From Gammaproteobacteria bacterium (lineage in GTDB: Bacteria; Pseudomonadota; Gammaproteobacteria; Steroidobacterales; Woeseiaceae), in contig JAOTUB010000028.1 of assembly GCA_029864095.1 (NCBI GenBank), positions 1 through 32,578 of the forward strand: a stretch of DNA of 32,578 nt, read 5' to 3'. Each line of letters starts with the position of its first letter. Position 1 is the first letter of the stretch. Position numbers and translations under genes: made by a program. This document shows, piece by piece, positions 7,309 to 15,605 of the stretch. The notes beneath the pieces are model-generated. The model was not told where the DNA came from. It worked only from the letters and a program-made list of their open reading frames with translations, and ran no database searches.

Positions 7309-7369
7309 TTTGATAGACGATTGACAGAATAATAATAAAGCCCTGATTCGGGGGCGGGAGAGGATTGGC

Positions 7370-8827
7370 ATGAGCGACGCCACGCATTATGAGACCGCGC
7401 CTGAAGACCGAATCCCGTTTCCTAAAAAACTAATCTACGGGCTCGGCGCGTTCGTCAACAACACCCTCGCCGCCGCGATCGGCGGCATGATTATCGTCCT
7501 CAACCTCGGTTACGGCATGAACCCGGCGCTGGTCGGGTTGCTCGGCGCCCTTCCCCGCCTGACCGACGCGATAACCGATCCGCTGATGGGCTATATCTCG
7601 GACAACACGAAATCGCGTTGGGGCCGCCGCCGCCCCTATATCTTTGTTGGTGCAATCGCCGTCGGCATCATTTATGCGTTGCTGTGGCAACTGCCGGCGG
7701 ACAAGAGCGACTCGTTTTACTTCTGGTACTTTCTTTCAGGCTCGCTGATCTTCTACCTTGGGTACACCATCTACGCGACGCCGTGGGTCGCGCTGGGATA
7801 CGAGTTAACCCCCGATTATCACGAGCGCACGCGGCTGATGGGCGTGCAGAACTTTATCGGCAATATTGCCTATATGATCTCTCCGTACTTCCTGGCGATC
7901 ATGTTCAGCGAACGATTGTTCACCGACGTTAAGGATGGCGCCTCGAACCTCGCGATAATGATTGGCGTGGTCGTTATCCTGGTTGGCGTCATGCCCGCAA
8001 TTTTTCTTCGCGAGCGATTCAAAGAGGTCGCCGCCGCGGAAGTCGACGCACACAAGAAGGAAACCGGGGTTTCCGGCAGTGCCATCGTGCACCTCATCAA
8101 GGATTTCCTCCACGGCTTCGCACTGACACTCAAGTTCAAGCCGTTTCTCAAACTTTGCGCTGCGACATTTCTCGTCTTCAATGGCTTCATCCTGATTGCG
8201 TCGTTCCAGTCGTACGTCATCATCTATTACGTATTTGGTGGAGACGCGGCCAAAGGGGCGGAACTCGTCGGTCACTCGGGACTGCTGATGGCCGTTTTTG
8301 CGTTAGCGGTTATCGCATTCGTTACCTGGCTGGCAACAAAGATCGGCAAGCGACGGGCGTTTTTTGTCTCTACCGGTATATCCATGGTTGGGTATGCATT
8401 GAAATGGTTCTGCTACACGCCCGACAATCCGTGGCTAGTGCTTATACCCGCTCCATTAATGGCGTTCGGTCTGGCGGGCCTGTTCACTTTAATGCCCTCG
8501 ATGATCTGCGACGTCGTGGATGCGGATGAGTTGAACACCCACGAGCGGCGCGAGGGAATGTATGGGTCCATATTCTGGTGGGTCGTTAAACTCGGCCAGG
8601 CGGTGGCCATTGCAGGTGGTGGCATACTGCTCAACCTGACGGGATTCGACGTGGCGCTCGAGGGAAATCAGGCGCCGCAGACGATTACCTATATGCGAAT
8701 GTTCGACGCGTTCGTGCCATGTATCGCGTCGGGCGTTGCGATCTGGGCAATCGCGACCTTCTCGATCACCGAAGAAAAAGCCTACGAAGTTCGTCTGCAG
8801 CTCGAGGCACGCCGCGGTACTGCCTGA
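7370..8827 (+). CDS. GPH-type MFS sugar:cation symporter
   Basis: A 485-residue transporter with 12 predicted helices. The N-terminal half carries the glycoside-pentoside-hexuronide symporter signature (RLTDAITDPLMGYISDNTKS then WGRRRPYI), and YATPWVALGYELTPDYHERT is also characteristic. It would import a glucoside or oligosaccharide with a proton or sodium ion. The start has a strong GGAGAGG nine bases upstream. It is divergent from the GH3 operon across a shared operator, so it is probably induced together with it; two unrelated MFS sugar carriers in one locus suggests different chain lengths or sugars. Its stop lies three bases from that of the convergent GTP cyclohydrolase gene. Confidence 0.9.
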   Translation: MSDATHYETAPEDRIPFPKKLIYGLGAFVNNTLAAAIGGMIIVLNLGYGMNPALVGLLGALPRLTDAITDPLMGYISDNTKSRWGRRRPYIFVGAIAVGIIYALLWQLPADKSDSFYFWYFLSGSLIFYLGYTIYATPWVALGYELTPDYHERTRLMGVQNFIGNIAYMISPYFLAIMFSERLFTDVKDGASNLAIMIGVVVILVGVMPAIFLRERFKEVAAAEVDAHKKETGVSGSAIVHLIKDFLHGFALTLKFKPFLKLCAATFLVFNGFILIASFQSYVIIYYVFGGDAAKGAELVGHSGLLMAVFALAVIAFVTWLATKIGKRRAFFVSTGISMVGYALKWFCYTPDNPWLVLIPAPLMAFGLAGLFTLMPSMICDVVDADELNTHERREGMYGSIFWWVVKLGQAVAIAGGGILLNLTGFDVALEGNQAPQTITYMRMFDAFVPCIASGVAIWAIATFSITEEKAYEVRLQLEARRGTA

Positions 8828-8830
8828 CGA

Positions 8831-9649
8831 TCAGTCGTCGCCGATGTCCTCGGGCCTGATCCTATGACCCCAGTCGCGTTTCGCCGCCAGGTAGCGGCGA
8901 TTCGCGGCAGTCACGCCGAACACGTGTTTAACGGTCGTGATCCCGGTGAGCCCGGCGGTCGTCAGATCGTCGATCTTTTTGGGGTTGTTCGTCAGCAAAC
9001 GAAACGGTCCGTTCCCGCGAAAGTACTTGAGTAACGACGCCGCATCACTGAAGTCACGCGAGTCGTCGGGCAGTCCGAGCGAACGATTCGCCTGATAGGT
9101 GTCTTCACCATCATCCTGTAACAGATAGGTCGCAGCTTTGGCCCACAAGCCGATGCCGCGGCCTTCGTGGCCCGACATATAGACGAGTATGCCGCCCTGC
9201 TCGTCGTTACTGATCAGGTCGATTGCCGATTGCAGTTGCGGCCCGCACTCACAGCGCTCGGAACCGAATACATCGCCGGTCAGGCAGCTCGAGTGCACGC
9301 GCACGAGCGGATTCGTCCACGAATCGGTAGCGCCGATCAGCAGCACGCTGTTTACGGCCATTGACGACGCCAACGTCGCGAACGACTCCTGCGCCTTCTG
9401 CGCCCGCAGCTGCTCAGCGATGTTTTCTATCTTCGACAACTCGGTATTGCGCACGCAGGCATACCACTGTGCCTCGTAATGCTTATCGCCGAAAGCGAGC
9501 GGCAGCGGGATCGGCCCGAGGATGCTGATCGAGCCACCACCGCCACTCGAATGATCCGGTGGAATCACCTTGCCATCGCTGTTGATGCGAAATAAATGCC
9601 CGGCCGCGACCAGACGCTCGCGAACCGTTGGATCGAGGTAGGTAAACAT
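8831..9649 (-). CDS. GTP cyclohydrolase II family protein (RibA-like)
   Basis: This 272-residue protein has the GTP cyclohydrolase II core from about residue 85: RVHSSCLTGDVFGSERCECG supplies the zinc ligands Cys122, Cys133 and Cys135, and EGRGIGL, LQDDGEDT and LLTNNPKK match the nucleotide-binding loops. The enzyme opens the GTP imidazole ring in the first step of riboflavin synthesis. Two features differ from E. coli RibA: a roughly 80-residue N-terminal extension with a glycine run (SSGGGGS), and YMSGHEGRGIGL in place of the usual YxRQEGRGIGL, one residue longer and without the arginine. It is not next to other rib genes and lacks a DHBP synthase domain, so it may be a second paralogue with a modified role. 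Divergent from tetR. Confidence 0.82.
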   Translation of the reverse strand: MFTYLDPTVRERLVAAGHLFRINSDGKVIPPDHSSGGGGSISILGPIPLPLAFGDKHYEAQWYACVRNTELSKIENIAEQLRAQKAQESFATLASSMAVNSVLLIGATDSWTNPLVRVHSSCLTGDVFGSERCECGPQLQSAIDLISNDEQGGILVYMSGHEGRGIGLWAKAATYLLQDDGEDTYQANRSLGLPDDSRDFSDAASLLKYFRGNGPFRLLTNNPKKIDDLTTAGLTGITTVKHVFGVTAANRRYLAAKRDWGHRIRPEDIGDD

Positions 9650-9693
9650 GGGGCCGCATTATGAACGAAACCGCATTTTGTGGCCGAAATCAC

Positions 9694-9744
9694 TTGCTGA
9701 CTCACTGGTCATTAAGTATAGTTACTGACCATAAAGTCAGTAAC
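9694..9744 (+). promoter_or_regulatory. TetR operator palindrome and overlapping promoter
   Basis: GTTACTGAC (9721-9729) and GTCAGTAAC (9736-9744) form a perfect 9-bp inverted repeat with a 6-base spacer, 12 bases before the tetR GTG. A candidate promoter overlaps it: TTGCTG (9694-9699), 17 bases, TATAGT (9717-9722). A second, looser pair TGGTCA (9705-9710) and TGACCA (9726-9731) overlaps the first. The layout fits autorepression of the tetR-efflux operon. Confidence 0.8.
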
Positions 9745-9755
9745 GAGCCAGAACC

Positions 9756-10373
9756 GTGTCAGAACCCCGCTTCCAACGCCGCAAGGAAGAACGGCCGCAG
9801 GAAATCACCGAAGCAGCCTTCGCCGCTTTCGCCGAGAAAGGCTATGCGGCGACGCGCGTCGACGACGTTGCCAGACGCGCCGGCGTCAGCAAGGGTTTGC
9901 TGTACCTGTACTTCAGGACCAAGGAAGAGCTGTTCAAGGCGGTCATTCGCAGCCTCGTGATGCCGCGCATCGATGCGCTAACCGCACGGATCGACAGCGC
10001 CGACATGTCCGCCGAAGAGTTCCTGCGTGGTCCTTTCATGGACTTCGTCAAGACGCTGCCCGGTTCGCCGGTTGCGGTCGTTATCCGCCTATTGATTGCC
10101 GAAGGGCCAAAGCATCCGGACCTCGTACAGTTCTACTGGGACAACGTCGTCTCGCGCGGCCTTGCGACAATCACCCGGCTCCTCGAGCGTGGCGTCGTTA
10201 ACGGCGAATTCCGCCGCACCCAGGTTAACGAGATGCCGCACCTGCTGATTATGCCGGTCGTTTTTTCTGTCGTATTCAAATTGTTGTTCGAGGAGCAGTC
10301 ACTCGATACCGACAAACTCATCGAGACGCAGGTCGACATGCTGTTGGCACACATGAAAGGAGAATTATCATGA
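9756..10373 (+). CDS. TetR/AcrR family transcriptional repressor
   Basis: A 205-residue TetR protein. Residues 15-60 hold the helix-turn-helix (EITEAAFAAFAEKGYAATRV, then DDVARRAGVSKGLLYLYFRT), followed by the all-helical ligand and dimerisation domain. The start is GTG 9756-9758. The perfect palindrome at 9721-9744 is the obvious binding site. The stop overlaps the next gene (ATGA), so the repressor heads a four-gene efflux operon and likely responds to a substrate of that pump. Confidence 0.92.
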   Translation: MSEPRFQRRKEERPQEITEAAFAAFAEKGYAATRVDDVARRAGVSKGLLYLYFRTKEELFKAVIRSLVMPRIDALTARIDSADMSAEEFLRGPFMDFVKTLPGSPVAVVIRLLIAEGPKHPDLVQFYWDNVVSRGLATITRLLERGVVNGEFRRTQVNEMPHLLIMPVVFSVVFKLLFEEQSLDTDKLIETQVDMLLAHMKGELS

Positions 10374-11338
10374 ATTCGCGACTGCATTTGGCGTGGATCA
10401 CGTGGCCATTATTGTTGGCAGCTTGCGACGACGCATCGGATGCAAATCGTGTTGTTGGCGAACTCGCGTCCGATCGAATTGAACTGACTGCTGAAGCAGC
10501 CGAGCCGATTACTGAAATTCTCGTCGCTGAAGGCGAAACGGTTACGCGTGGCCAGGTTCTGCTGCGGCAGGATGCCGCTCGTGCCGAGGCCAGGCTGGCG
10601 GAAGCGCAGGCCGCCGTGGGCCAGGCGCAGGCGCGCCTTGATGAATTGGTCCGGGGACCGCGCAGCGAACAGATCGCTGCGGCGCGGGCAAATGTGGAAG
10701 GAACCAAAGACGAGCTCGAGTTTCGCCGCTCGGAGTACGAACGTATGCAAAGAATCCATGCGCAGAAACTCGCATCGCCCGACCAGCTCGACCAGGCGGA
10801 AGCGGCCCTCGATGCGGCAAATGCGAACGACAAGTTGCGTCGCGCTCAACTGCAGGAGCTTCTGAGTGGCACAACTGTTGAAGAACTCGCGCAGGCCGAG
10901 AATGCTGTCAAACAGTCGGCCGCTCGACGCGATCAGATAAGAGTCGACGTCTCTCGCCATGACATTACGGCGCCGGTCGATGGCATTGTCGATAGCCGAC
11001 TGTTCGAACCTGGTGAGCGGCCGAACCCCGGCCAGGTTGTAATGATCATGCTGCCCGGCGAACAGGTTTATGCGCGGGTCTATGTGCCCGAGCATTTGCG
11101 TGTAAAGGTCGCACCAGGGCTGGCTGCGAAAATCTATGTCGACGGACTTGATCAAGTCCTGGACGGTCGCGTGCGCTGGGTCGCGTCCGAGGCTGCCTTC
11201 ACGCCCTACTACGCGCTAACCGAGAGAGATCGCGGCCACCTCACCTATCTCGCAAAGGTGGACATTTCGGAACAACGAGACCGCCTGCCCGACGGTGTTC
11301 CGGTCGACGTCGTATTTATTTTCGGCGGCTCCGAGTGA
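10370..11338 (+). CDS. HlyD-family membrane fusion lipoprotein of ABC exporter
   Basis: The 322-residue protein has a lipoprotein signal peptide with lipobox LLAAC (Cys19), a first lipoyl half-motif (ITEILVAEGETVTRGQVLL), a long alanine/glutamate-rich coiled-coil hairpin (about 70-185), a second lipoyl half (DITAPVDGIVDSRLFEPGE) and a beta-barrel domain (PGEQVYARVYVPEHLRVKV). This is the periplasmic adaptor of a YbhG-like tripartite pump linking an inner-membrane ABC exporter to an outer-membrane channel, which is not encoded here. It overlaps tetR and the ATPase gene by four bases each. Confidence 0.9.
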   Translation: MNSRLHLAWITWPLLLAACDDASDANRVVGELASDRIELTAEAAEPITEILVAEGETVTRGQVLLRQDAARAEARLAEAQAAVGQAQARLDELVRGPRSEQIAAARANVEGTKDELEFRRSEYERMQRIHAQKLASPDQLDQAEAALDAANANDKLRRAQLQELLSGTTVEELAQAENAVKQSAARRDQIRVDVSRHDITAPVDGIVDSRLFEPGERPNPGQVVMIMLPGEQVYARVYVPEHLRVKVAPGLAAKIYVDGLDQVLDGRVRWVASEAAFTPYYALTERDRGHLTYLAKVDISEQRDRLPDGVPVDVVFIFGGSE

Positions 11339-12276
11339 AAAGCGATCTGGCCATTCGTGCGCGCGGCCTGAGCAAGCACTTCGGCAGCTTGCGCGCGGTA
11401 GACAAGCTCGATCTCGACGTACCAAAAGCGTCAATTTATGGCTTCCTGGGCCCCAATGGCTCGGGCAAGTCCACAACCATCCGAATGCTGTGCGGATTGC
11501 TGACGCCCACCGAGGGCCGCGCCGACGTCCTTGGATTCGCGGTGCCGGAGCACTCGAAAGAGCTAAAACCAAGAATCGGCTACATGACTCAGAAGTTTTC
11601 CCTGTTCGGCGACATGACGGTCGTCGAGAATCTCGAATTCATCGCAGAAATCTATTCATTCCCGGCCGCACATCGAGCCGCGCGAGTCGACGAGCTACTC
11701 GAAAATTACGACCTCACCGAGCAGCGCAAGCAGTTTGCCGGCACGATGAGCGGTGGCCAGAAACAGCGCCTCGCACTCGCCTGCGCGGTGTTGCACCATC
11801 CGGAGCTCCTGTTGCTTGACGAACCGACCAGCGCGGTCGACCCGCAGAGTCGGCGTGATTTCTGGGCGAATCTGTTTCGGCTGGCCGAACGCGGCACGAC
11901 GATCCTCGTGTCCACGCATTACATGGATGAGGCCGAGCGCTGCCACCGTCTTGCGATCCTCGACCATGGCGTCAAAGTCGCCGACGGCGCGCCTAACGAA
12001 CTGCAACAGAGCACCGGCATGCACGTCGTCGAGGTCCAGGCGGATGACCCGTACCACGCGCAGACTGCGCTGATCCAACTCCCCGGCGTCGCGAGCGTGA
12101 CGCAACTCGGCGTAAGGCTGCGGGTGCTGATACCCGAATCGGTCGATGACCCCGTCGCGCTGGTCGATCAAGGCTTGCGCAAACAAAAACTGCCCGCAAA
12201 AAGCCGTATTGTCCCCGCGTCGCTCGAGGATGTTTTCGTTGCCGTTACGATGAAGCCAGAGCAACTGGCAGCATGA
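11335..12276 (+). CDS. ABC exporter ATPase subunit (YbhF-like)
   Basis: A 313-residue ATP-binding subunit with Walker A GPNGSGKST (39-47), a Q-loop (YMTQKFSLF), the signature MSGGQKQR (138-145), Walker B LLLLDEP (158-164) and the switch histidine in VSTHYMDEAE. The DrrA/YbhF-type C-terminal extension (about 230-313) is present. It starts at GTG 11335, overlapping the upstream stop (GTGA). Only one nucleotide-binding domain is present, half the length of E. coli YbhF, so it should work as a homodimer. Confidence 0.93.
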   Translation: MKSDLAIRARGLSKHFGSLRAVDKLDLDVPKASIYGFLGPNGSGKSTTIRMLCGLLTPTEGRADVLGFAVPEHSKELKPRIGYMTQKFSLFGDMTVVENLEFIAEIYSFPAAHRAARVDELLENYDLTEQRKQFAGTMSGGQKQRLALACAVLHHPELLLLDEPTSAVDPQSRRDFWANLFRLAERGTTILVSTHYMDEAERCHRLAILDHGVKVADGAPNELQQSTGMHVVEVQADDPYHAQTALIQLPGVASVTQLGVRLRVLIPESVDDPVALVDQGLRKQKLPAKSRIVPASLEDVFVAVTMKPEQLAA

Positions 12277-13370
12277 GATCTTTATCGCGATTAATGGCGG
12301 TCATGCGCAAGGAAGTGCGCCAATTGCGGCGCGACCGGCTGACCTTTGGAATGATCGTCGGCATTCCGTTAATGCAGCTGTTGCTGTTCGGCTACGCGAT
12401 TAATACGGACGTCCGCAACCTGGCAACGGCCATCGCCGACGAAGCAAACACGCACCTGTCGCGCGAATTCGTCGCGGAGCTTAACGCCACGCAGGTCACC
12501 AATATCGAGTATCGCGTCGATACGGCTGCGGAACTCGAGCGGATGATGCAGTCGGGGAAAATTTCGATCGGTGTGGCTATTCCACACGACTTCGACCGTC
12601 GCGTCGCTGACTCCACGCGCGCCGCAGTGCATTTGCTCGTTGACGGAAGTGATCCGACGATTGCAGGCATCGCCGAAAAGCTGCGCAGTATGCCGATTGG
12701 TTTTGATACAGGCGCTGCAGCACGCAATCCGGGACTTATCGAAGTGCGCCCCTACTACAATCCTGAACGCCGCACGCCAATGAATATCATCCCCGGCCTG
12801 ATCGGCGTCATCCTGATGATGACGATGATGATGTTCACGGCCGTTGCCATCGTCAGGGAGCGCGAGCGCGGCAATCTTGAGCTTTTGATCAATACGCCGG
12901 TCACCTCGGCCGAGCTCATGATCGGCAAGGTCGTACCCTATATTGGTATTGGACTCGTGCAGCTCGCCCTGATTCTGGTGGCAGGGCGGCTGCTGTTCGA
13001 CGTCCCGGTACGCGGCAGCATTATCGATTTATACCTCGCAGCCGGCATGTTCATCGCCGCCAACCTGGCGTTGGGTTTGTTCTTTTCGACAGTCGCGAAG
13101 ACCCAGTTTCAGGCGATGCAGATGACCTTTTTCCTGATGCTACCCTCGATATTATTGTCCGGTTTCGTATTTCCGTTCGACGGCATGCCGGTCATCGCAC
13201 AGGTTCTCGGCGAAGCGCTGCCGACCACGCACCTCATCCGTCTCACGCGAGGTATCATGCTGCGCGAAGCGACGCTGGGCGACATGCCCGGTGAGCTGAT
13301 CTTTCTCGGCGCTTTCGCAGTTGCGGCAACGACCGCCGCAGCGCTGAGATTCTCGAAACGACTCGACTAA
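12273..13370 (+). CDS. ABC-2 type permease subunit of exporter
   Basis: The 365-residue membrane protein has the ABC-2 layout: an N-terminal helix (FGMIVGIPLMQLLLFGYAI), a large periplasmic domain (about 45-165), then five helices in the C-terminal half, with RERERGNLELLINTPVTSAE as the cytoplasmic coupling segment between helices 2 and 3. It is of YbhS/YbhR type. E. coli has two such permeases in tandem, but only one is encoded here, so a homodimer is expected. Overlaps the ATPase gene by ATGA and ends the efflux operon. Substrate is unknown; organic drugs or bile-like compounds are usual. Confidence 0.92.
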   Translation: MRSLSRLMAVMRKEVRQLRRDRLTFGMIVGIPLMQLLLFGYAINTDVRNLATAIADEANTHLSREFVAELNATQVTNIEYRVDTAAELERMMQSGKISIGVAIPHDFDRRVADSTRAAVHLLVDGSDPTIAGIAEKLRSMPIGFDTGAAARNPGLIEVRPYYNPERRTPMNIIPGLIGVILMMTMMMFTAVAIVRERERGNLELLINTPVTSAELMIGKVVPYIGIGLVQLALILVAGRLLFDVPVRGSIIDLYLAAGMFIAANLALGLFFSTVAKTQFQAMQMTFFLMLPSILLSGFVFPFDGMPVIAQVLGEALPTTHLIRLTRGIMLREATLGDMPGELIFLGAFAVAATTAAALRFSKRLD

Positions 13371-13421
13371 TCGGGGTCGTTCTGGTCCAATCAGGATCAC
13401 AGCAGCCTCACGCGGCAATCT

Positions 13422-14036
13422 ATGACGCAAAATCAGGAAACAGCACCGACGGTATTCATTGTCGACGACGATCCGGCGATCCGCTTTGCCATGCAGGCTT
13501 TGATGGATTCGGTCAACATCGAGCATGAGATCTTCGCTTCGGGAGACGAGTTCCTCGAGAACGTCGCCGACCAGCGCGCCGGCTGCCTCGTCCTCGACAT
13601 TCGCATGCCGGGACTCGGCGGTCTAGAACTGCAAGAGGAATTGCTGCGGCGCGGCACTACGCTGCCCATTATTTTCATAACCGGTCACGGAGACGTGCCG
13701 ATGGCTGTCGACGCGATGCAAAAAGGCGCGGTCGATTTCATCCAGAAACCGTTCCGCGACCAGGACCTGCTTGACCGCATTCGTGAAGCCCTCAAGACGG
13801 ACCAGGAGCGGCGTGAGGAGCAGCAAAAGCACGCCGAGGTAGCCGAGCGACTTGCACGCCTGACGAACCGCGAGCGCGAAGTGTTCGATCTCGTCGTTAC
13901 CGGCAAGCCAAATAAGGTCATTGCGTATGAACTCGGTGTGAGTCAGCGAACCGTCGAAATCCACCGTGCGCGTGTCATGGAGAAGATGCAGGCGAGGTCA
14001 TTGGCTGACCTGGTCAAAATGCATATGACCGCTTGA
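13422..14036 (+). CDS. FixJ/NarL-type response regulator
   Basis: A 204-residue two-domain regulator. The receiver domain (10-125) has the acidic pocket (Asp15-17), the phospho-acceptor Asp59 in VLDIRMPG, Thr87 in FITGHG and Lys109 in QKPF. After a charged linker (EERREEQQ-like), the LuxR-type helix-turn-helix occupies about 140-200 (LTNREREVFDLVVTGKPNKV, then LGVSQRTVEIHRARVMEKM). FixJ relatives activate genes for low-oxygen respiration or nitrogen metabolism. No kinase is adjacent; the PAS kinase at 23157-24719 is a possible but unproven partner. It starts 51 bases after the permease gene and may be cotranscribed with it. Confidence 0.93.
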   Translation: MTQNQETAPTVFIVDDDPAIRFAMQALMDSVNIEHEIFASGDEFLENVADQRAGCLVLDIRMPGLGGLELQEELLRRGTTLPIIFITGHGDVPMAVDAMQKGAVDFIQKPFRDQDLLDRIREALKTDQERREEQQKHAEVAERLARLTNREREVFDLVVTGKPNKVIAYELGVSQRTVEIHRARVMEKMQARSLADLVKMHMTA

Positions 14037-14047
14037 TTTTCGCAGCG

Positions 14048-14061
14048 ACGCTTGTAAGCGT
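14048..14061. terminator. Possible bidirectional hairpin between convergent genes
   Basis: ACGCTT-GT-AAGCGT is a perfect short palindrome in the 33-base gap between the response regulator (plus) and the zinc-finger gene (minus). The loop is tight and no T tract follows on either strand, so termination is only a guess based on position. Confidence 0.3.
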
Positions 14062-14069
14062 GCCTTGAG

Positions 14070-14423
14070 CTATAACGTGTGCGCCTTGCGATGTTCGTCA
14101 ATGCGCGCGCAGTCGATACACTTCCTCGCATACGGATGCACTTCGAGACGACCGCGATCGATCTCGGAACCGCACTCGTTGCAAATGCCATATTCGCCGG
14201 CGTCGATGCGTCGCAGCGCCGCCGCAACCTTGGCGATCTCCGTCCTGGCCTCGTTGCCTAGGGCGTCAACCACTTCGCTGTCCTCGAGTTCTTTCGCGCG
14301 TTCCTTCGAGTCCGGGTGATAACCGCGACGAAGATTGGCCGTAATACGCTCCAGGCGCGCGCTTAGCTCCTCTTTTTTTTGTTCGAGTTGTCGCCGCAGG
14401 TCGGCGTAAGAATCTTCTGCCAT
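14070..14423 (-). CDS. DksA/TraR-family C4 zinc-finger protein
   Basis: This 117-residue protein has an N-terminal coiled-coil region (about 5-75, rich in Glu, Arg and Leu) and a C-terminal four-cysteine zinc finger (CNECG, then CIDCA 17 residues later). Such proteins enter the secondary channel of RNA polymerase and modulate transcription, as DksA does with ppGpp. It is shorter than DksA (151 residues in E. coli), which fits the YbiI/TraR-like group. DksA has two acidic tip residues in the coiled coil; the equivalent part here (VVDALGNEARTE) is different, so polymerase effects may differ. Monocistronic. Confidence 0.85.
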   Translation of the reverse strand: MAEDSYADLRRQLEQKKEELSARLERITANLRRGYHPDSKERAKELEDSEVVDALGNEARTEIAKVAAALRRIDAGEYGICNECGSEIDRGRLEVHPYARKCIDCARIDEHRKAHTL

Positions 14424-14612
14424 GGCCGATTCTCTCTAGGAATGCCCACCACTCTAAGCGTAGACGGACGGTTCAGAAATTAGTACATCCACCTACCTTG
14501 CCGTACGTAAAATCCACTACGCCCTAGGCATCACGCCTTATGGAAACTGGCTGGGCAACGGCCTACGCTCTCCTTGTATAGGCAAAAGTAGGTGTACTTT
14601 TTGGGTGCGACT

Positions 14613-15575
14613 ATGCTCACGATCACCAAAATCCTATCCGTCGTCGACCCGACCGCGGATGAACAACCGGCACTGGGTCGGGCCGCCTGGCTTGCCAAAA
14701 ACACGGGTGCAGAACTCGAATTACTGGTTTGCTACTACAACGAATACCTGAGCGGCGACCGCCTGTTCGATTCTCCGTCGCTGGAGAAAGCGCGGCATGA
14801 GGTGATGGCCAATCAGGAAGGGCATCTCGAAGAGCTTGCCGAGCCGATTCGGGCGACCGGCGTTGTCGTGACGACGACTGCCAAGTGGGACCACCCGCTC
14901 TACGAGGGCATTGTGCGCCACGCCGTTGCGGCAGGCGCAGACATTGTGTTCAAAGACACCCATCATCACTCGGCCGTCGAACGAGCGCTGCTGACCAATA
15001 CTGACTGGAACCTGATTCGCACCTGTCCGGCCCCACTCTGGTTGGTCAAACCACACGACGTCGCTGACTCGCCGGTCTTCGTCGCCGCCATTGACCCGAT
15101 GAACCAGCACGACAAGCCCGCAGCGCTCGACGATGAGATTCTGCAGGTCAGCAAGCTGCTTGGCGAAAAAGTCGGCGGCCACGTGCATGCATTTCATTCC
15201 TACGACCCACGCATTGCCGTCGCAACCGCCACGGCCAATGCGTATATCCCTGTCTCCCTGCCGTTCGATGAAATCGAGCAACAGATGCACGAGGACCATC
15301 AAAAACGATTCGGTGAGATCACGTCATTTCATGGCGTTGATGATGACCATGCGCACCTTGTCGCTGGCCTGACACACGAAGAGTTGCCCTTGATCGCCGG
15401 GAATCTCAAAGCAGACGTCGTTGTAATGGGCGCCGTCGCGCGGAATCGGTGGAAACGGTTGTTCATTGGGGCAACGGCTGAGAGGACGCTTGAACACCTG
15501 CCATGTGATCTGCTGATCATCAAGCCCGACTGGTTCAAGACTCCGGTCGAAGAACGGGAACACGAAGCCGCATAG
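14613..15575 (+). CDS. Universal stress protein with two Usp domains (UspE-like)
   Basis: The protein of 320 residues contains two tandem Usp folds, about 1-150 and 155-310. The second ends with the nucleotide-loop pattern VVMGAVARNRWKRLFIGATA, then ERTLEHLPCDLLIIKPDWF. The same layout is found in UspE of gammaproteobacteria, linked to survival under energy, oxygen or DNA stress. The ATG at 14613 is preferred; a GTG at 14592 would add seven residues. The upstream 190 bases contain several TAC-rich blocks (such as CCGTACGTAAAATCC at 14502-14516) that may be regulatory, but I cannot assign them. Confidence 0.88.
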   Translation: MLTITKILSVVDPTADEQPALGRAAWLAKNTGAELELLVCYYNEYLSGDRLFDSPSLEKARHEVMANQEGHLEELAEPIRATGVVVTTTAKWDHPLYEGIVRHAVAAGADIVFKDTHHHSAVERALLTNTDWNLIRTCPAPLWLVKPHDVADSPVFVAAIDPMNQHDKPAALDDEILQVSKLLGEKVGGHVHAFHSYDPRIAVATATANAYIPVSLPFDEIEQQMHEDHQKRFGEITSFHGVDDDHAHLVAGLTHEELPLIAGNLKADVVVMGAVARNRWKRLFIGATAERTLEHLPCDLLIIKPDWFKTPVEEREHEAA

Positions 15576-15605
15576 ACCCCACTTGAGCGCGCCGAGCGAT
15601 ATTGT

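Noticed and set aside
9650..9755. FMN riboswitch upstream of the GTP cyclohydrolase II gene
   Set aside because: The 106-base gap is too short for the usual FMN element plus the tetR promoter, and none of its conserved blocks could be recognised.
9661..9960. Plus-strand open frame of about 100 codons in front of and across tetR
   Set aside because: It overlaps the operator and the start of tetR in another frame, has low-complexity Arg/Ser-rich composition, and shows no ribosome binding site or family resemblance.
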